Of a stretch of DNA of 64,000 bases, positions 47,493 through 56,362 are shown in pieces; the first letter of the stretch is position 1, and every line of letters begins with the position of its first letter. Source of the stretch: Parundibacterium terreum (GTDB lineage Bacteria; Pseudomonadota; Gammaproteobacteria; Burkholderiales; Burkholderiaceae_D); the NCBI RefSeq assembly GCF_014636315.1, contig NZ_BMED01000002.1:372001-436000 (forward strand), read 5' to 3'. The position numbers were made by a program, and so were the translations under genes. The notes beneath the pieces are model-generated. The model worked only from the letters and a program-made list of their open reading frames with translations, had not been told where the DNA came from and searched no databases.

Positions 47493-48517
47493 CAGTTCGC
47501 TCCCTTGCCGATGATTTCATGCCGCACCTGCATCTGCTGAAACAGGGAAAATACTTGCTCAGTCTCCTGTGCCGAGGCGGTCAGTTCAACCAGTAACTGC
47601 CCGTAGGGCGTATTTTTGATGCGCGCTATCGTCCCCTGCAGGATCGCCAACTGTGCCTTGGTCTGGCTCGCAATCTGGCTCAATATAGGCTGATACGTGG
47701 CGGCGCCGACATAGGTCAAGCGCAGCAACAGGCTACCCGGCGCCCGCCCGGCCTGGCTGAGTATGTCCAGATCCAGTGGATGATTTTCCGCAACCAGGCT
47801 CTTGGTCACGGCATGCTGCGGATGCAGGAATACATCTGCAACATCGCCGCTCTCCACGATCTGTCCGGCGTCAATGACGGCAACGCGGTCGCACAGGGTG
47901 CGTATCACCTGCATCTCGTGCGTGATCAGCACGATGGTCAGGCCGAGCTTTTGATTAATATCCAGCAGCAGGCGCAAGATAGCCTGCGTGGTTTCCGGGT
48001 CCAATGCCGAAGTCGCTTCGTCACACAGCAATAGCTGCGGCGAATTGGCGATGGCCCTGGCGATGCCTACCCTCTGTTTTTGCCCCCCGGACAACTGGGA
48101 TGGATACTTATCGCGCTGATCGCTGAGACCCACCAGCTCCAGCAATTCGCTGACACGTTCGCTGCGCTGATGCTGCGTATATTGCCCCGCCAGCTTCAAA
48201 GGGAAATCGATGTTTTGTGCGACTGTTTTTGCGTTCAGCAAATTGAAGTGCTGGAATACCATGCCCACGCGCTGCCGCAAGCGGTGCAAGTCTGCGTCGT
48301 CAAATTTTGTGATGTCCTGGCCATCTACCAGTATGCTGCCTTGCGTAGGCCGTTCCAGCAAATTCAGCGTACGTAGCAAAGTGCTTTTTCCTGCGCCCGA
48401 GCGGCCTATGATGCCAAATATTTCACCCTTGCTGACTTGCAGGTTGATGTCGTTCAATGCCGTGATGGAACGTCCGTCGACAGTATAATTTTTATGAAGT
48501 TTTGCTATGCGAATCAC
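47492..48517 (-). CDS. metN: Methionine ABC transporter ATP-binding protein MetN
   Basis: A 341-residue ATPase, close to the E. coli length of 343. Walker A GRSGAGKSTLLRTLNLLERP, signature QLSGGQKQRVGIARAIA, Walker B LLLCDEATSALDPETT. The C-terminal NIL domain (about 265-341) senses methionine and inhibits transport. The GTG at 48517 (MIRIAKLHKNYTV) is chosen by family length; the ribosome site is weak. No met-box or SAM riboswitch was recognised upstream. Confidence 0.94.
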   Translation of the reverse strand: MIRIAKLHKNYTVDGRSITALNDINLQVSKGEIFGIIGRSGAGKSTLLRTLNLLERPTQGSILVDGQDITKFDDADLHRLRQRVGMVFQHFNLLNAKTVAQNIDFPLKLAGQYTQHQRSERVSELLELVGLSDQRDKYPSQLSGGQKQRVGIARAIANSPQLLLCDEATSALDPETTQAILRLLLDINQKLGLTIVLITHEMQVIRTLCDRVAVIDAGQIVESGDVADVFLHPQHAVTKSLVAENHPLDLDILSQAGRAPGSLLLRLTYVGAATYQPILSQIASQTKAQLAILQGTIARIKNTPYGQLLVELTASAQETEQVFSLFQQMQVRHEIIGKGAN

Positions 48518-48839
48518 TGAATGCCAAATCAAATAATGCCAAAGGCGCCCACTGTAACGAAAAGGATTTGATTTTTCCAATCATAAAAACTTATTTGCAT
48601 ATGCCATTCCAGCGCATTAACAAAAACGAAATTTCAAAGCGCTCCCGCCACCAACGGCAACAAAGGCATAGATGCATTGGATATATCCAAAGTCGGAATA
48701 GATCTTTTACTTTTTATCCAGAAACCCCTAACATGCGACGCTAGTATCCGAATCTGCCTGCGAGCGCGCCTGATGTTAAGCTAGAAGATTAAGCTGGAAG
48801 GCCAATGCAGCCCGTCCCGGATCGATGTTAAGGAAAACA

Positions 48840-50426
48840 ATGCTTTATTTTGCAAGAAAAAATTTGATCGCCTCCGCCGCCATGGCGCTGGCTATGTGCC
48901 TTGGTAGTGCCGTTGCGCCGCTTGCGCAAGCCGCCGACCTGAAAATAGGTCTCGCCGCGGATGTCTCTTCGCTGGACCCGCATTACCTGAACATTGCGCC
49001 GAATATTTCCTTTGCATCGCACCTGTTTGATGCTCTCGTCCACGTGGATGCGAATGGCCGCCTGATACCTGGCCTGGCGACGTCCTGGAAGGCGATTGAT
49101 GCGACGACCTGGGAATTCAAATTGCGCCGCGGCGTCAAGTTCCACGATGGTTCAGAACTCACTGCTGACGATGTCATTTTTTCGCTGGACCGGCCTGCCA
49201 CCTTGACGAACAGCCCCGGCCCTTTCACCAGCTATACCAAGCAGATCGTCGCCAAGCAGGCGGTCGATGCGTATACGGTGCGCCTGAAAACAAGCAAGCC
49301 GTATGGGCCTTTGCCGCTGGATGTCAGCTCCATCTTTATCATCTCGAAAAAAGCGGCACAGCATGCCAGCACCGACGACTTCAATAGCGGCAAGGCACTG
49401 ATAGGCACGGGACCTTTCAAATTTTTGAGCTTCAAGCGCGGCGACAATATCGTCGTCACGCGCAATGATAATTACTGGGGCGAGAAGGCTGCATGGGACA
49501 AAGTCACGTTCCGCATCATCACCAGCGGCGCACCGCGCGTAGCGGCCTTGTTGGCGGGTGATGTCGACGCGATAGACAGTGTGCCGCCCGCCGACATCCC
49601 GCGCCTGAAAACCAATGCAAAGTTCAAGCTGGAACAAAAGATATCCTGGCGCACGCTGTTCTGGGAACTGGATCAGCAAAACCGTCCTTCACCGTATATC
49701 ACCGATAAGGCAGGCAAGCCGCTGGCCAGCAACCCGCTGAAGGATGTACGCGTGCGGCAGGCGATCTCCAAGGCCATCAACCGCAAGGCACTGACAGAGC
49801 GTACGCTGGAAGGCCTGGCTGTACCGGCTTCCAATATCGTGGCGCCGGGCATCCTCGGCTACAACGACAGCCTGGCCGTAGAGGCTTACGACCCGGAAGG
49901 CGCGAAGAAGCTATTGAACGAAGCCGGCTATCCAAACGGCTTCGCGCTGACCTTGCATGGCCCGAACAACCGCTATATCAATGATGAGCAGGTCGTGCAG
50001 ACCATCGCGCAATTCCTGAGCAAGGTAGGCATACAGGCCAAGGTAGAGACGCTGCCGCTGGCCGCCTATTTCCCCAAAGCGGGCAAGAGTGAATTTAGCG
50101 TCGCATTGCTGGGCTGGGGCACGCTGGCAACCGATTTTGGCTTGCGTACACTGACCGGGACACCGAATGCGGCGACCGGCTGGGGAAGCTGGAACTGGGG
50201 CAAATATAGCAACCCTGCGCTGGATGAGCTGGTGCAATCTTCGCTGTCTTCGGTAGATGACGCCAAGCGCGAAGAGCTTGCAAAAAAGGCAGCGGCGCTG
50301 GCACTGAAGGACTACGCGTTAATTCCTTTATATCACCAGTATGCAAGCTGGGCGTTGCGTAAAGGCCTCAAATATTCGGCCAGGACCGATGAATTTACGT
50401 TTGCGCACCAATTTAAGCCCGAATAA
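48840..50426 (+). CDS. Peptide/opine ABC transporter substrate-binding protein (family 5), isolated
   Basis: A 528-residue periplasmic binding protein. The signal peptide (ASAAMALAMCLGSAVAPLAQA) is followed by LKIGLAADVSSLDPHYLNIAPN and the family signature LIGTGPFKFLSFKRGDNIVVTRNDNYWG. The ATG has AAGGA upstream; a TTG five codons earlier is less likely. There is no permease or ATPase gene beside it, so it probably serves a transporter encoded elsewhere. It is distinct from the two binding proteins of the yej-like operon. Confidence 0.9.
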   Translation: MLYFARKNLIASAAMALAMCLGSAVAPLAQAADLKIGLAADVSSLDPHYLNIAPNISFASHLFDALVHVDANGRLIPGLATSWKAIDATTWEFKLRRGVKFHDGSELTADDVIFSLDRPATLTNSPGPFTSYTKQIVAKQAVDAYTVRLKTSKPYGPLPLDVSSIFIISKKAAQHASTDDFNSGKALIGTGPFKFLSFKRGDNIVVTRNDNYWGEKAAWDKVTFRIITSGAPRVAALLAGDVDAIDSVPPADIPRLKTNAKFKLEQKISWRTLFWELDQQNRPSPYITDKAGKPLASNPLKDVRVRQAISKAINRKALTERTLEGLAVPASNIVAPGILGYNDSLAVEAYDPEGAKKLLNEAGYPNGFALTLHGPNNRYINDEQVVQTIAQFLSKVGIQAKVETLPLAAYFPKAGKSEFSVALLGWGTLATDFGLRTLTGTPNAATGWGSWNWGKYSNPALDELVQSSLSSVDDAKREELAKKAAALALKDYALIPLYHQYASWALRKGLKYSARTDEFTFAHQFKPE

Positions 50427-50518
50427 TTGTAAATCTCCGCAAATAATTTACATGATTTACGGCAATAGATGTATGTTAAAACTTATTTGCTGCAATACGG
50501 AAAACAGGGTAGCTGGCT

Positions 50519-51430
50519 ATGTGCCAATTATTGGGAATGAACTGCAACAATCCGGCTGAGATCACCTTCTCGTTTGAAGGCTTCTCGGAGCGCGGTGGCC
50601 GCACTGACGAGCATAAGGATGGCTGGGGTATCGCTTTCTATCACGGCTCCGGCTGCCGCCTGTTCACCGATTACCTGTCTTCGATCACCTCGCCACTGGC
50701 GGAAATGATCAAGCGCAATCCCATCAAATCCCGCAACGTCATCGCCCATATCCGCAAGGCCACTCAGGGCACCATCATCCTGGAAAACAGTCATCCCTTC
50801 ATGCGCGAGCTATGGGGTAAATACTGGACCTTTGCCCACAATGGCGACCTGAAGGGCTTTCAGCCGGAACTGAACGGCATTTTCCATCCGGTTGGAGAGA
50901 CTGACAGCGAACATGCATTCTGTTACCTGATGGAGGGCCTGCGCAAGCGCTTCCCGCAATGCAGCGCGGGCAAGTTGCCTCCCCGCTCCGATTTGTTTGA
51001 TGCGATCGCAGCATTGACGCAGGAAATCGCGGCGCATGGCATCTTCAACTTCATGCTGTCCAACGGCGAAGTGCTGTTTGCGCACTGCTCAACCAATCTG
51101 CACTACGTGGTGCGTGAATATCCATTCTCCACTGCCGCACTGGTTGATTGCGACCGCAGCATAGACTTCAGCCAACACAACAAGCCGGATGACAAGATCG
51201 CCGTCATCGCGACCAAACCGCTAACATCGAATGAAACCTGGTCTGCCTTCCAGCCTGGCGAATTGAAAATGTTCCTGGAGGGCGGGCTTGCCCGGGAAGT
51301 CGCAATTCCCGCGGCTGCGCTGCCGATACCGCAGGCAATAACAAGCGCACCGGCTCCGGCACTCTCGCCTGGCACTCCCAGCAAGCGCAGCAAACCGTCA
51401 CTCGCCCTGCACTTTGCTGTAGCGGTTTGA
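50519..51430 (+). CDS. Class II glutamine amidotransferase (YafJ-like)
   Basis: A 303-residue protein with the N-terminal nucleophile Cys2 (MCQLLGMNCNNP). Substrate-loop motifs are HKDGWGIAFYHG, AHIRKATQG, NSHPFMRELWG and FAHNGDLKGF. These define the GATase_4 (YafJ/DUG3-like) family. Such proteins hydrolyse glutamine or gamma-glutamyl peptides. The acceptor is unknown. A Pro/Ser-rich tail (about 265-303) lies outside the family core. Confidence 0.9.
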   Translation: MCQLLGMNCNNPAEITFSFEGFSERGGRTDEHKDGWGIAFYHGSGCRLFTDYLSSITSPLAEMIKRNPIKSRNVIAHIRKATQGTIILENSHPFMRELWGKYWTFAHNGDLKGFQPELNGIFHPVGETDSEHAFCYLMEGLRKRFPQCSAGKLPPRSDLFDAIAALTQEIAAHGIFNFMLSNGEVLFAHCSTNLHYVVREYPFSTAALVDCDRSIDFSQHNKPDDKIAVIATKPLTSNETWSAFQPGELKMFLEGGLAREVAIPAAALPIPQAITSAPAPALSPGTPSKRSKPSLALHFAVAV

Positions 51431-51492
51431 GCGCGCCTACGTAACCCAAGCCTGCCTGGCAAGCAACTGGCCTGCTCACAAACATCAGACAT

Positions 51493-51522
51493 AAAAAAAG
51501 AATTACCTGTGCGGTAATCCTT
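51493..51522 (-). terminator. Terminator of the thioredoxin-fold gene
   Basis: ATTACC/GGTAAT with an extra AAG/CTT pairing, followed on the minus strand by seven T (A run at 51493-51499). Confidence 0.7.
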
Positions 51523-51605
51523 GTTGTAATGCTTTTTGTCGGAGCGGGAAACGAATCCGCTTAACTAAGCCACCTGGCTAATCCGCTTATAAGCGTTACG
51601 AAACC

Positions 51606-53162
51606 TCAGGATTTGGCCTCGGTCAACACACCCTGGCAGGCAGCTTTCTGCGGGTCATTGGCGGGCAACTTATTGCAGATGCCATCCAGTTGCGTGCGCA
51701 CTTTCTGCAAGGCGACTTTATGCTTGCCATCCTTGTTCCACTCATTGAGTTTCTTGCCCATGCGTTCCAGCGACGCCCGATTACGCTCGTAGAATGCGTT
51801 TTCAGTCCCGCCGATTTCAGCCAGTACGCTCTGCGTAGCTTTTTCTATGCGGCCTTCTTCCTGCGGCGCCAGTTCGATCAGGCCGCTGACATAGGTTGAA
51901 CCCCATTGCAGGCGCGTTGCAGGCCCTTTGGCCGCCTTATAGGCCTGCTCATACCAGTTGACCGCCGCTGTCTTGTCGCCGCGCTTCTTTGCATTGGAGG
52001 CCAGGCTCAACATGAAATAGTAAGGCGAGTGCGAACGCTTCAGCTCAGCCTTCAGCAAGGCATCGGAATCATCCAGCAAACCGGCATTGCTCAGCGCGTG
52101 GGCGGCAGTGCTGATGACGGACTGACGCTCATACGCATCGGTCGTGGCCTGGTCTATCTGCGCCACGCGTGTCTTCACATCTTTCAGCAAATTGGCATCC
52201 AGCGTGCCTTTGGGATTTTCCTGGCGGGCCAGTGCAACCAGGCCGTCTACGGCAGTCAGCCTGTCGGTTTTCGACAAGCTACTGTCGTCAGCCAGTTTCA
52301 GCAAGGCGCTGTTAAAGGCAGCCATCAGCTTGGCGCGGGCATCGGATTTCGCAGTGGTCGTCAGCTCGGTCAGGTCTGCCGGATAATTGGTGAACAAGTC
52401 CATATTGTCGCGGGCGACAGCCTGGTCGGCCAGGGCTTTTTGCAGCTTGTCCGCAGCGACTGCCTTGTCAAATGCAGGCGCTGTCTGGCCGGGCTTGACG
52501 TTGGCGATGGCGACCAGCGCTTTCAGGTAGATCCTGGTCGCATCATGGCCTGTAGGAGCGAGGTCCGACAGACGCAGCAAGGTGGCAGCGACATCTTTGA
52601 CGTCCACCAGTTTCTGTTCAGGATCATCCCAGGAATAGTCGGCCAACAGGCTCCACTCTTCCGCCTTCAGGTTTTTGCCGCCGGCCAGCGCCGATTTCAG
52701 GATGTCCTGCACCGAATTGGTCGTATTCATTGCCAGCGTCAATACCTGCAGATAGCGTTCGGAATCCACTTCGCCGGGCAGGCGGGTAATCTCGGTACCG
52801 TCCGGTTTGAACAATATCATGGTCGGATAGCCACGCACCTTGAAGCGCGCTCCCAGCTTTTGCGCGCTTGGGCTGTCGCCGTCCAGGTAGACCGGCACGA
52901 AATGGCGTGAACGCTCGATAAAGTCCTGGCGGTTGAAGATCGTCGCTTTCACCTGATTGCAAGGCGGGCACCACGCTGCGCCCCAGTACAGGAACAGCGG
53001 TTTGTTGCCGGCCTTGGCGCGGGCAAAGGCCGCATCCACATTATTGTCTTTTTGCCAGTCTATGCCTGCTTTGGCAGAGCTGCTGGCAGGAGAGGCCACA
53101 GCAGAAAACACGGGAACGGCGGCGAACAGAATACTGGCGATGACGGCAGATTGAAGTTTCAT
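51606..53162 (-). CDS. Exported thioredoxin-fold protein
   Basis: A 518-residue protein. The signal peptide (SAVIASILFAAVPVFSAVAS) is followed by a thioredoxin domain (about 35-145) with the redox motif WGAAWCPPCNQVK and the cis-Pro loop RGYPTMILFKPDG. The remaining roughly 370 residues are helical and Ala/Lys/Asp-rich, without a family I recognise. The ATG at 53162 starts a clean signal peptide; an upstream in-frame extension would run through a leader region and is rejected. It is likely a periplasmic disulfide reductase or chaperone. Confidence 0.87.
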   Translation of the reverse strand: MKLQSAVIASILFAAVPVFSAVASPASSSAKAGIDWQKDNNVDAAFARAKAGNKPLFLYWGAAWCPPCNQVKATIFNRQDFIERSRHFVPVYLDGDSPSAQKLGARFKVRGYPTMILFKPDGTEITRLPGEVDSERYLQVLTLAMNTTNSVQDILKSALAGGKNLKAEEWSLLADYSWDDPEQKLVDVKDVAATLLRLSDLAPTGHDATRIYLKALVAIANVKPGQTAPAFDKAVAADKLQKALADQAVARDNMDLFTNYPADLTELTTTAKSDARAKLMAAFNSALLKLADDSSLSKTDRLTAVDGLVALARQENPKGTLDANLLKDVKTRVAQIDQATTDAYERQSVISTAAHALSNAGLLDDSDALLKAELKRSHSPYYFMLSLASNAKKRGDKTAAVNWYEQAYKAAKGPATRLQWGSTYVSGLIELAPQEEGRIEKATQSVLAEIGGTENAFYERNRASLERMGKKLNEWNKDGKHKVALQKVRTQLDGICNKLPANDPQKAACQGVLTEAKS

Positions 53163-53229
53163 AAGGTTCAATAAATTGATAGGGAGCCTCGCAGCGAGGC
53201 AATGCGGTAAGTGTAACAAATATCCGTAG

Positions 53230-53513
53230 TTAGAACTCATTTCATAAATAGGAGTGAGATGCGTTTGTCTTAAAAGCGGCGCTGGCAAGGCGTGCGAGGC
53301 GTCAATAGCGGGGCTATTGACGGGGCCGCCGAGGTAACGAGCACAACGCAGCCAGCGCCACTTTTAAGACAAACCCTCCGGGAACGGCCCATTTGGGTGC
53401 ATTGCAGCGTTGTGCCGCTAGCAAAGACGGCCAGTCTTTGCGTCGCGACGTGCCTTGCACTGCACCCAAATGGACTCGTTCGCACTCGCTCCTATTTATG
53501 AAATGAGTTCTAA
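53230..53513. repeat. 284-bp palindromic (MITE-like) element with two nested cruciform arms
   Basis: Outer inverted repeats of about 33 bp (53230-53263 and 53481-53513; tips TTAGAACTCATTTCATAAAT and its complement) enclose two further inverted structures. Left arm: 23-bp repeats 53264-53286/53351-53373 around the hairpin GTCAATAGC-GGG-GCTATTGAC (53301-53321). Right arm: 17-bp repeats 53389-53405/53457-53473 around GCAAAGAC-GGCCA-GTCTTTGC (53421-53441). It has no open frame of note. It starts 67 bases upstream of the thioredoxin-fold gene and ends 4 bases from the stop of the GNAT gene. Confidence 0.85.
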
Positions 53514-53517
53514 TATA

Positions 53518-54090
53518 TCAAATCTTGTATTGCAAATTTCTTTCGCCGTCGCGGCCGGCAAGAGCGCACAGGCAGGGCCGCCCTTCTGCCCGCGGCTCTG
53601 AAGCCGGGCCTGACAGGCTGTCGTCCAGATACTTCCATAGCGAGATAGCCCGTATGCCGGATTTGGCGGGCCGCATCTCGCCTGCCAGATACCCCTGCCG
53701 CAGATAAAAATCCTTTGCGGTGACCGTACTGTCCAGGCTGACAAAGGGCAAGCCCCACTCCCTGGCCTTGGCCTCCATGGTCCCCAGCAAGGCTTTGCCG
53801 GTTCCTGCGAAACGCAACTCCGGCGTCACGTAGCACAAGCCTATGCGTCCTGCCTGCGTCAGCAAACCGACACCCAGGATGTCAGCTTCGACATCTGCCA
53901 CCAGCGCATAGTTCCCCGCAGAAGCAAACCAGCCGGCAAGGATTTCCGGCGTTTTATTACCCAGCCACTTCGACAAGATACGATCATCATTATGATGATC
54001 CTGATGGCAGCACTCCACGATAGACCGTCTTACAACTTCGCAAGCAGGCCCCGCATCAGACAGGCGGGCAATACGGATCTGTGCTGCCAT
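53518..54090 (-). CDS. GNAT family N-acetyltransferase
   Basis: A 190-residue acetyltransferase. It starts QIRIARLSDAGPACEVVRRSI, and the acetyl-CoA region reads LCYVTPELRFAGTGKALLGTMEAKAREWG, then AKDFYLRQGY. The start at 54090 (MAAQIRIARL) aligns with the usual family start; an extension to 54135 is possible. The C-terminal 35 residues (Pro/Glu/Arg-rich) lie outside the domain, and the stop is 4 bases from the palindromic element, so the element insertion may have changed the original C-terminus. The substrate is unknown. Confidence 0.82.
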   Translation of the reverse strand: MAAQIRIARLSDAGPACEVVRRSIVECCHQDHHNDDRILSKWLGNKTPEILAGWFASAGNYALVADVEADILGVGLLTQAGRIGLCYVTPELRFAGTGKALLGTMEAKAREWGLPFVSLDSTVTAKDFYLRQGYLAGEMRPAKSGIRAISLWKYLDDSLSGPASEPRAEGRPCLCALAGRDGERNLQYKI

Positions 54091-54425
54091 ATCAATTCCG
54101 TGCAACCCGGCGGGGCGCAACATGGGATTGCACATATAAACAAAAAAGAAGTGCGTCAGGATGAGTACTGCACCGAACCTGAATCGCCTCTGTCATCATC
54201 CAGTTCATGGTGATTTTTCGGTATAAATAATTCCATGACCTTAGCCCAGGCCCAGCTTATTTCCAAAGAATTTATTCCGACAAGCATATGTACGCGATGC
54301 ATAAGCAGGCAAGGTCTGCCCTTGCTGGCTCCATGAAGGTGCCATAAGGATATAAGAAATAATTCGTTTACTGCCGCGCCCATTTTGGCCACGATACTTG
54401 ATTCTTGACCTTATTTGGAGCACTC
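54091..54425. other. Intergenic region upstream of sbp
   Basis: No supported gene: a 78-codon minus frame (54156-54392) has no ribosome site or family. The region is AT-rich near 54340-54370 and probably holds the sbp promoter. A CysB-type site could be expected here but none was recognised with confidence. Confidence 0.4.
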
Positions 54426-55478
54426 ATGTCTCACATCCTGGCGCTGGTAGAAAACAAACAAAGAGGCAGGCGCCGCCTGGCGAGGCTACTCGTAGCCGGC
54501 ATTGCGCTCGGCACTGCCCTGTTGACGCTGCTGCCTGCCGCGCACGCCGATACGGCAATATTGAACGCTTCCTATGATGTGACGCGTGAATTGTTCAAGG
54601 ACGTCAATCCGGCGTTTGCAGCGGAGTGGAAAAAGACGACCGGTGAAACCGTGATCCTGAACCAGTCGCACGGGGGCTCCAGCAAACAGGCGCGCTCGGT
54701 AATCGACGGCCTGGAGGCATCCGTGGTGACCATGAACCAGGCGAACGATATTGATATCCTCGCAGACAAAGGCCTGGTCGCAACTGACTGGCCAACGCGT
54801 TTCCCCAACAGGGCAGCGCCTTTTTATTCCACCATGGTTTATCTGGTACGCAAGGGCAATCCCAAACAGATACGCGGCTGGGAAGACCTTGCCAAGCCAG
54901 GCATCAAAGTAATCGTGCCTAACCCCAAGACATCCGGCAATGGGCGTTATACCTATCTGGCCGCATGGGGATCGGTCATCAAGAGCGGAGGCAACGATGC
55001 GCAGGCACGCAGCCTGGTGGAAAAATTATTTCAAAATGTGCCCGTGCTGGATGGCGGAGGACGCGGCGCCACCACCACCTTCACCCAGCGCGAAATCGGC
55101 GATGTATTAGTCACGTTTGAAAACGAGGTACAGTTGGTGCGGCAGGAATTTGGCGACAACTTTGAAGTCGTCTATCCGCCATTCTCGATTCTTGCAGAAT
55201 CACCTGTCGCCGTAGTCGACAAGGTTGTCAATAAATTGGGTAACCGCAAGCAGGCTACTGCGTATTTGCAATTCCTGTATTCGGAAGCAGGACAGGAAAT
55301 CATTGCCAGGCACTATCTGCGCCCACGCTCGGAAACAGTTGCAAAAAAATATGCAGCTTCATTCAAGCCCGTTAAGCTGTTTTCCGTCGATGAGGTATTT
55401 GGCGGCTGGAAGCTGGCGCAAAAAATACACTTCGATGATGGCGGCGAATTTGACAAGATATTCCAGGCGAAGAAGTAA
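54426..55478 (+). CDS. sbp: Sulfate/thiosulfate-binding periplasmic protein
   Basis: A 350-residue binding protein of the sulfate ABC importer. The signal peptide ends near AAHAD. The family signature ILNASYDVTRELFKDVNPAF is followed by LNQSHGGSSKQARSVIDGLEA, PNPKTSGNGRYTYLAAWG and VTFENEVQL. The ATG has GGAG 6 bases upstream. The CysT/CysW/CysA partners are not here; sbp is often separate from them. It begins the sulfur-related part of the window. Confidence 0.95.
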   Translation: MSHILALVENKQRGRRRLARLLVAGIALGTALLTLLPAAHADTAILNASYDVTRELFKDVNPAFAAEWKKTTGETVILNQSHGGSSKQARSVIDGLEASVVTMNQANDIDILADKGLVATDWPTRFPNRAAPFYSTMVYLVRKGNPKQIRGWEDLAKPGIKVIVPNPKTSGNGRYTYLAAWGSVIKSGGNDAQARSLVEKLFQNVPVLDGGGRGATTTFTQREIGDVLVTFENEVQLVRQEFGDNFEVVYPPFSILAESPVAVVDKVVNKLGNRKQATAYLQFLYSEAGQEIIARHYLRPRSETVAKKYAASFKPVKLFSVDEVFGGWKLAQKIHFDDGGEFDKIFQAKK

Positions 55479-55570
55479 TTACGCCCACCCTTCCATCATC
55501 TATTACAGATGCCGGAAAGGCGGGCGCATCAAGTAGATCAGACGTAAATTTGCCCCAGTTCCAAATAGCT

Positions 55571-56230
55571 TCAATTGTGATGCGGCTGCTGCAGTTTCTT
55601 TTCCATCCGCATCTGCACCGCTTCAAAGCACAGGCTCAGGCCCCAATAAACCAGGGCGGCGGCAATATACAAGGGCAGCGGACGGAAGGTCGTCGCTATC
55701 ACTTCCTTGGTAGCCAGCATCAGTTCCGTCACCGTGATCACGGATACCAGCGAGGTATCCTTGATCAGGCTAATCAGCGTATTGCTCATGGACGGCACGG
55801 CAACCCGCAAAGCCTGGGGAACGATCACATATCTCAAGGTCTGCGCATAGGTCAATCCCAGGCTGAAGCTGGCGGCCCACTGTCCGCGGCTGACGCCCTG
55901 TATTGCACCACGTATGCTTTCAGACAGGTAGGCGCCGGCATTCAGGCTCAGCGCAAGAATACCGGCCGAGGTGGCAGAAAATTCCAGCCCTATACTGGGT
56001 AGGCCGTAATAGATCACGAAAATCTGCACCAGCAGCGGCGTGCCGCGCATCAGGCTGACATAGGTAATGGCGGGGCGGTTCAGCCAGGGCCACGGAACAA
56101 CGCGCGCAACCGCGATTAAAAACCCCAGTGCAAGGCCGCCTATCATCGAAGCAAGCGCAAACCACAGCGTATATGCCACACCTTTCAGCATCACCGGCGC
56201 CGCCAGTGTCAACAAGTCCAGGAGTTCCAT
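55571..56230 (-). CDS. Amino-acid ABC transporter permease (cystine/polar amino acid type)
   Basis: A 219-residue HisMQ-family permease. Blocks are LLTLAAPVMLKGVAYTLWFALASMIGG and LMRGTPLLVQIFVIYYGLPSIG. The EAA region reads GAIQGVSRGQWAASFSLGLTYAQTLRYVIVPQAL. The ATG at 56230 has AGGA 5 bases upstream. It lies after the binding-protein gene, separated by a terminator-like hairpin. No ATP-binding gene is next to it. Cystine is the most likely substrate, from the partner protein, but this is not certain. Confidence 0.9.
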   Translation of the reverse strand: MELLDLLTLAAPVMLKGVAYTLWFALASMIGGLALGFLIAVARVVPWPWLNRPAITYVSLMRGTPLLVQIFVIYYGLPSIGLEFSATSAGILALSLNAGAYLSESIRGAIQGVSRGQWAASFSLGLTYAQTLRYVIVPQALRVAVPSMSNTLISLIKDTSLVSVITVTELMLATKEVIATTFRPLPLYIAAALVYWGLSLCFEAVQMRMEKKLQQPHHN

Positions 56231-56241
56231 CGCATTCCTAT

Positions 56242-56269
56242 AAAAAAACATCCCCGCACTGCGGGGATG
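56242..56269 (-). terminator. Intercistronic terminator/attenuator
   Basis: CATCCCCGC/GCGGGGATG is followed on the minus strand by seven T, between the binding-protein gene (upstream) and the permease gene. Partial termination would give more binding protein than permease, a common design. Confidence 0.8.
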
Positions 56270-56362
56270 AGAAGTCTGATGCAATAGCATACATCATCTG
56301 GGTAGCATGGAGCTACTAGGCGCTAAAAGCAGAAAGTAAGCTCCAAAAACAAGACTTACCGC

